This document shows, piece by piece, positions 59,591 to 64,000 of a stretch of DNA of 64,000 nt (within the stretch, counting starts at the first letter, position 1; each line of letters begins with the position of its first letter). The stretch is from Patiria miniata (lineage: Eukaryota; Echinodermata; Asteroidea; Valvatida; Asterinidae), in NCBI RefSeq assembly GCF_015706575.1, contig NW_024037058.1:1729754-1793753 (forward strand), in the 5' to 3' direction. The notes below the pieces were generated by a model that did no database searches, had not been told where the DNA came from, and was given only the letters and a program-made list of their open reading frames with translations. Made by a program: the position numbers and the translations under genes.

Positions 59591-59598
59591 GTAACATT

Positions 59599-59804
59599 GG
59601 AAAAAATATTGCAACCTGACGCCCCTTCCGCGATTGTGTATAAAGTCTATGGAGAGTCAAGAACATTTTTTAAGTATTTCCTAGCAAAATTTGAAATGTT
59701 TCTCAGTCCCAGATTCATGTCTTTTCATCATTTTTGCAATGAATGACCTTCATTGAGATGATATTATGAAAAAAAAAGTGGCGCCAGGTTGCAACATTTT
59801 TTCC
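59599..59804. mobile_element. ~206-bp MITE, copy 1
   Basis: Left end ggaaaaaatattgcaacc and right end ggttgcaacattttttcc are inverted repeats of about 24 bp. The interior matches 63203-63392 throughout (gtctatggagagtcaaga, cagtcccagattcatgtc, gcaatgaatgaccttcattg). No coding capacity. Confidence 0.85.
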
Positions 59805-60305
59805 AGATGTTTCCCGATAGCAAAATTGCCAAACAGTATCAGTGTGGAAAAACAAAAACAAGATCCTTTGTTACCTAACAAGAATAGAAAGAAATGGGTT
59901 ACACTCTGTGGGAATTACTTAGTAGTATAGTACTGTTGTGATGGGATTCGGACTACCTTTTTGTTAAATGGTGACGCGCCAAACAATAAATACCGGCTCG
60001 ATGAAAAGTACTATTTCTGAAATCTGAATGTTGGGAGCTCTGAAAAATGTTGAATGGATCACTTATTACCACACTTTAATATCTACCAATGTTGATGTAC
60101 ATATGATACAAACTACAACTTTAAGAGGGAATTTGACATCGTTTCTCATTTTGGGGCAAAGAAAAAAAACATTATACATTGTCCACTGGGTTATTGGACA
60201 TACATGTAGTGCCCTTAAAATGTCATTTTTGCACATAAAATTTGAAATTCTCTTTGAAGGGCTCTTTTTTGTATGTGGTTGGGAGACGACTTCTGACATC
60301 TAGCA

Positions 60306-61296
60306 TCATGTCAGGTTTCAGGTTTCAGGTTTTATTTCCATACTATAATGTAAGTTGAGTACTGTACAATAGTTAAACAGTTTAACGGAACTTGAAATAA
60401 TAATATTGGGAGGTCAGACAAGAAGCCGAAGCTTGTACTAGGTCTGCCCCCTTCACAAAGAATACATGTAGTTAAACAATTCATGATTGATTAACAAAAT
60501 GAGATAATAATAATAAACAATAGATGTTGTTAGATTAAATTCATGACCTAATAAAGTTACCAAAAAATAATAAGTTACATGAGGTAAATTTACCATCCTT
60601 GACTTTCAATGTGTTTTTGATAATTTTATTCGGCAATTAAAATAATAACTTTGCTCTTAATCACCATTGATATTAACCGTAGTGAGAAGTAGTTTCTATA
60701 ATACAATTTACGTGCTCTAATTAACGTCTTTGGGCAGGAAGATCGGATTTTGTTCCAAAGGAGGGGTCCCTGGTGTCGTACGGTTGAGAGGTGTAGGGAT
60801 GTTCGAACTTTATTAAGATGAAGCTTATTTGACGACCTTGTGTCGTAATGATGAATATCTGTGTTCTTTACAAAAAACGATTTTATTTTCAAAGGCAGTA
60901 TATTTTTTCAAAACTATACATTAGAACACACAATTTATATTTATATAGATCATATACAGATAAGGTGTTGAACTTAACAAATAGCGGGGCAGAGTGATCT
61001 TTAAAGTTAGAACCATTAATCAATCTTAAGGATTTCTTCTGTATAACGAGCAACTTATCAAGGTAGGTTTTATGAGTATTACCCCAGGCAAGTATACCAT
61101 ATTGAAGATGAGGCCAGGATAACGTATTATAAATTGAAAATAGAAGACGGGATGGGACAAAATATCTCAGTTTTCTAAGAATGCCAAGGTTGCGTGATAT
61201 AAGTGTAAGGACTTTCTGACAATGATTTCTCCACGTTAACTTATCATCAATAATTACACCCAAAAATTTACAGGAATCAAGTGTCATTATATGCAA
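60306..61296 (-). mobile_element. Antisense LINE 3' end with heptamer tail
   Basis: Minus-strand frames 61296-60889 (SCKFLGVIIDDKLTWRNH, RNLGILRKLRYFVPSRLLFS, YNTLSWPHLQYGILAWGN) and 60892-60626 (HHYDTRSSNKLHL, GPLLWNKI) are consecutive and, apart from one frame change near 60890, form the last part of a CR1/Jockey-like RT followed by its usual C-terminal block. The 3' end runs to a short tandem of a seven-base word (ttcaggt on the + strand, 60313-60335), a microsatellite-like tail as in CR1/L2 elements. 5' truncated at about 61296. Confidence 0.88.
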
Positions 61297-61389
61297 GGGA
61301 TCCTATTTAGAACTTCCAATTTGTTAGTTGTTTTTACGGATTTTTTAGTTGCTGAGAAAGGTCGTCAGGCAGGGGGAAAAAAAGTAATT

Positions 61390-61500
61390 TGCCCCGGATG
61401 ATATGTATGCATGTGTGTATCCATGTACTGTACATGTATTGGTATACATGTGGGTATGTACATGTATGTCTATGTATATATGACAAGAAGTACAAAATAT
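61390..61500. repeat. TACATGTA/GTATGTA-rich simple repeat
   Basis: Degenerate array of tgtacatgta, gtatacatg and gtatgtacatg words, the longest such cluster in the window. Confidence 0.6.
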
Positions 61501-61561
61501 TTACAGTGCTCACCGGAAAATTTCTCCCGAGCTTTCGGTGTGGTGCACCTTCTTCAGGGGA

Positions 61562-62060
61562 CTATGGCTTGTTGTCATGTGGTAGAACAAACGTGGTGAA
61601 GTCCATGTTCATCCCATCAGGTTGGAGTGTACCAAGTTGGAACATCACACGCTGTTCTGAGGAGCGGCGCTGCGTGTCTGACGATGCCGTGGTAACGACG
61701 CACACGCTCATGTCCTTGGTAGTGTGTGGTGGCGCGCCAAAGTGTTGCGCGACAGCCAGGTCAGGTTGTTGAAGCTGAATGCTGCAGAGATGCTCCGTGA
61801 ACTGATCGGCCAGACGGCACTTGGTTTCGCCAATGTAAAGCTTAGCACAGCGTTTACATGTGATGCAATAGACGAGATTAGTTGTCGTACACTTGAAGTG
61901 GCCGCGGATGCTGAAACGGCCACGGGGTCCAGTGATGGACGATTTCTCATTAACATGGGCACAAGTCTTGCATCTAGGACGATGGCAAGGAATAGTTCTG
62001 TAGGGGTCGTTGTCTAAAGTGCTCACAGTGTCAGGAAGAGTTGAAAGAGCTACCTGCATT
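61562..62060 (-). pseudogene. Penelope-like GIY-YIG endonuclease region, minus copy
   Basis: The minus-strand frame includes STLPDTVSTLDNDPYRTIPC, PRCKTCAHV (a Cys-rich knuckle), SIRGHFKCTTTNLVYCI, TCKRCAKLYIGETKCRL and ADQFTEHL. The LVYCITC..C..LYIGET..RL..R..EH pattern is the Penelope GIY-YIG nuclease, of a different subgroup from that at 37.8 kb (it has the additional CKTC knuckle). The frame remains open to the C-terminus but the upstream RT is replaced by unrelated sequence near 62060-62190. Confidence 0.85.
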
Positions 62061-62174
62061 ACGAGTCGTCCCACCCCAAGAAGTGCAAAGATGCCATCCC
62101 ATATAGCCGATTCCTCCGCCTCCGTCGAATTTGCAGCGAGGATGGCGAGTTTCATCACTGTAGTAAAGAAATTA

Positions 62175-62817
62175 AGGGGTTCTTCCAGCAACGTGGATAC
62201 CCATCTTCAGTCACCGATGCTTCTCTTCGCAGGGTATCATCAGTCACCTGTTATGACGCCATGTAACAAGCCCCTCCCAAGCAACAGCACTGAATCCCAC
62301 TTGTCCTCACCACCCGCTTAACTTGACGGTCAGTGATATCATCCTAAAGCATTTCAAGACGCCGCAGGATGATCTAGCAACTAGCGCCATCTTTGACCAA
62401 TCCACAACCCCCCTCTGTCTCTTCAGACGGAATCGATCCATCAACAACCATCTGGTGCGTTCAACTCTTCCTGACACTGGGAGCACTTTAGACAAAGACC
62501 CCTACAGAACTATTCCTTGCCATCATCCTAGATGCAAGACTTGTGCCTATGTTCATGAGACATCGTCCATCACTGGACCCCGTGGCCGTTTCAGCATCCG
62601 TGGCCACTTCAAGTGTACGACAACTAATCTCTCCTATTGCATCACATGTAAACTTTACATTGGTGAAACCAAGCGCCATCTGGCTGATAGGTTCACGGAG
62701 CATCTCTGTAGCGTTCAGCTTCAACAACCTGACCTGGCTGTCGCGCAACACTTTGGCGCGCCACCACACACTACCAAGGACATGAGCGTCAGCGTTGTTA
62801 CCACGGCATCGTCGATA
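62175..62817 (+). pseudogene. Penelope-like element fragment, plus copy
   Basis: From about 62180 the + strand reads QQRGYPSSVTDASLRRVSSV (with stops following), then in an open frame from 62323 LATSAIFDQSTTPLCLFRRN, HLVRSTLPDTGSTLDKD, PRCKTCAYVHETSS, SIRGHFKCTTTNLSYCI and LYIGETKRHLADRFTEHL. It is the same subgroup as the minus copy, in opposite orientation, with a 12-bp loss in the nuclease core where the second half of the CKRC pair is missing (CITCKLYIG), so the nuclease is probably dead. Confidence 0.85.
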
Positions 62818-62879
62818 AGTTGTCTTACACTTGTAGTGGCCGTTTCAGCATCCGCGGCCACTACAAGTGTAAGACAACT
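62818..62879. repeat. Perfect 25-bp-arm hairpin at a Penelope fold-back point
   Basis: 62818-62842 and 62855-62879 are perfect reverse complements (agttgtcttacacttgtagt... and its complement) around the 12-nt loop tttcagcatccg. The right arm is genuine Penelope coding sequence (HYKCKTTN); the left arm is its inverted copy. This marks a strand switch during DNA synthesis. Confidence 0.95.
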
Positions 62880-62970
62880 AATCTCGTCTATTGCATCACA
62901 TGTAAACGCTGTGGTAAGCTTTACATTGGCGAAACCAAGTGCCGTCTGGCCGATCTGGCTGAGCCTGGCC
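62855..62970 (+). pseudogene. Third Penelope GIY-YIG fragment
   Basis: Reads GHYKCKTTNLVYCITCKRCG then KLYIGETKCRLADL before leaving homology at about 62955. It retains the CKRC pair lost in the plus copy just upstream, so it derives from a different parent copy or template. Confidence 0.8.
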
Positions 62971-63202
62971 CAAGTAACCGACTCGCCGTGCCGGTTACTC
63001 GGGTAAGTATCCCACAAGGCCATGCCACATCCGGCGGGCGCCTCAGGCCGTGTCCGAAACGGGCTTCCACGGAGCATGGAACTACAAACCCTATGTAGCT
63101 CTATGCACAGAGCTACAGCTATGAATTATTGTCAGCGCGTCCCCATGTATTTTCACTGGGCGTGGACGTGCTCTAGACAGTTAATTAATTTGGATGCAGC
63201 CT

Positions 63203-63392
63203 GGGAAAAATGTTGCAACCTGACGCAATTTCCGCAGTTGTGTACAAAGTCTATGGAAAGTCAAGAATTTTTTTTCCTGACAAAATTGAAAATATTTTTC
63301 AGTCCCAGATTCATGTCTTATCATCATTTTTGCAATGAATGACCTTCATTGAGGTGATACATAAAGAAAAAAGTGGCATCAGGTTTCAACAT
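63203..63392. mobile_element. ~190-bp MITE, copy 2
   Basis: Same family and orientation as 59599-59804: starts gggaaaaatgttgcaacctg and ends ggcatcaggtttcaacatcc. The right terminus is eroded and followed by a C-run. Copies are 3.6 kb apart. Confidence 0.82.
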
Positions 63393-63640
63393 CCCCCCCC
63401 CCCTCCCAGAAAAGCACACAAAAAAGGAAGGGAAAAAAAAGAGAGAAAAACAGAAAAGAAAAGAGGCGAGAAGTCATGTTAGTGTAAATTTAACAGGTGG
63501 GGGGAAAAATGTCCCTACCCCCTCTTAAACTGATAAATCGATAATACGTTGAGAAAAACAGGATTTTTGGGGGGAAAATATGTTTTGCCCCCCTCTAGAA
63601 AAAATCCTGGTGACGCCCATGTTTTCAGCTCTTGCCTGAA
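63393..63640. repeat. Purine-rich stretch and hAT-like repeat end
   Basis: A C-run and about 90 bp of aaaggaagggaaaaaa-type purine tract are followed by ggggggaaaatatg and cctggtgacgcccatg, wording typical of termini of non-autonomous invertebrate DNA elements. Boundaries unresolved. Confidence 0.35.
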
Positions 63641-64000
63641 ACTTTTCCCGAAACCGTTCCTTATTTAGCTCCACTGCACATGTCTGTCATTACGTGAGGA
63701 GCCAGGCGCGAGTAAGGTGGGCGAAGTAATCGAACGCATTCAACATGTGATCTTTTTTCTGTGCGTGTATTATGCATATGTTGTGTTTTACAAATTGTCC
63801 GCTGCCTGTGCATGCATGTAGCTACTGGTTTACTTGGCAACCCACACACGCTGATGCCACATGGTATGGACTCTGTTGGCCAATTTCTCATTGGACATGG
63901 TGTGAAATTTATTTCAAAATATCGTGGACCTTAAATATTTTCTCCTTGATTAGCGTTTATCTTTTGGGGGTTAGTTTTGATGGCTTCCATGGTGCAATGA
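63641..64000. other. Nothing recognised
   Basis: No coding motif of TRIM37 or of a transposon could be identified up to the end of the window. Confidence 0.4.

Overview
The window is a piece of an animal nuclear genome, not a prokaryotic one. One spliced gene runs along the + strand for almost the whole length. Ten short exons (51-193 bp) sit between about 3.6 and 57.8 kb. All have canonical AG/GT borders and compatible phases, and together they give 383 uninterrupted codons that match the E3 ubiquitin ligase TRIM37: the end of the RING region, B-box, coiled coil and complete MATH/TRAF domain. The exon with most of the RING lies upstream of the window. The long acidic C-terminal part was not found and presumably lies downstream. 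AT-rich introns of 0.26-12.5 kb, frequent ACATGTACATGT stretches and the transposon mix (Penelope, DIRS, Gypsy, several LINE clades, hAT, mariner, fold-back MITEs) suggest a marine invertebrate such as an echinoderm, hemichordate, cephalochordate or mollusc. I cannot name the species.

Layout. 1-3.6 kb: antisense LINE relic. 3.6 kb: first visible exon. 3.7-8.9 kb intron: a hAT-type element with an exact 8-bp target duplication, followed 19 bp later by a second TIR element. 9-12.6 kb: B-box and coiled-coil exons, fold-back repeats, a small Penelope end fragment. 12.7-21.1 kb: two large inverted arms around a 1.65-kb TIR element, a LINE fragment, a ~140-bp tandem array and two palindromes just before the next exon. 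21.2-28.6 kb: a Ty3/Gypsy pol relic split by a TIR element with a perfect 6-bp target duplication, and a DIRS-type reverse transcriptase fragment. 28.8-37.6 kb: a deleted mariner and a 6.7-kb element with inverted termini (copy A). 37.6-41.1 kb: a Penelope insertion with an open 283-codon frame and a 12-bp target duplication. 41.2-53.7 kb: a LINE fragment with an in-frame 84-bp triplication, and a LINE RT frame cut by copy B of the inverted-terminus element. 53.8-57.8 kb: antisense LINE relic and the last three MATH exons. 57.8-64 kb: a CpG-rich island with a possible first exon, two copies of a 200-bp MITE, an antisense LINE and a head-to-head pair of Penelope endonuclease fragments.

The only gene supported as functional is TRIM37. 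Everything else is mobile DNA or its debris in the introns, much of it nested, so relative insertion order can be read. The most informative item is the pair of 6-7 kb elements A and B. Their inverted termini and an internal segment complementary to the outer flanks fit the DIRS tyrosine-recombinase retrotransposon architecture, although their coding regions are badly decayed. No computation or database search was run. Family calls rest on motifs read by eye and remembered family features.
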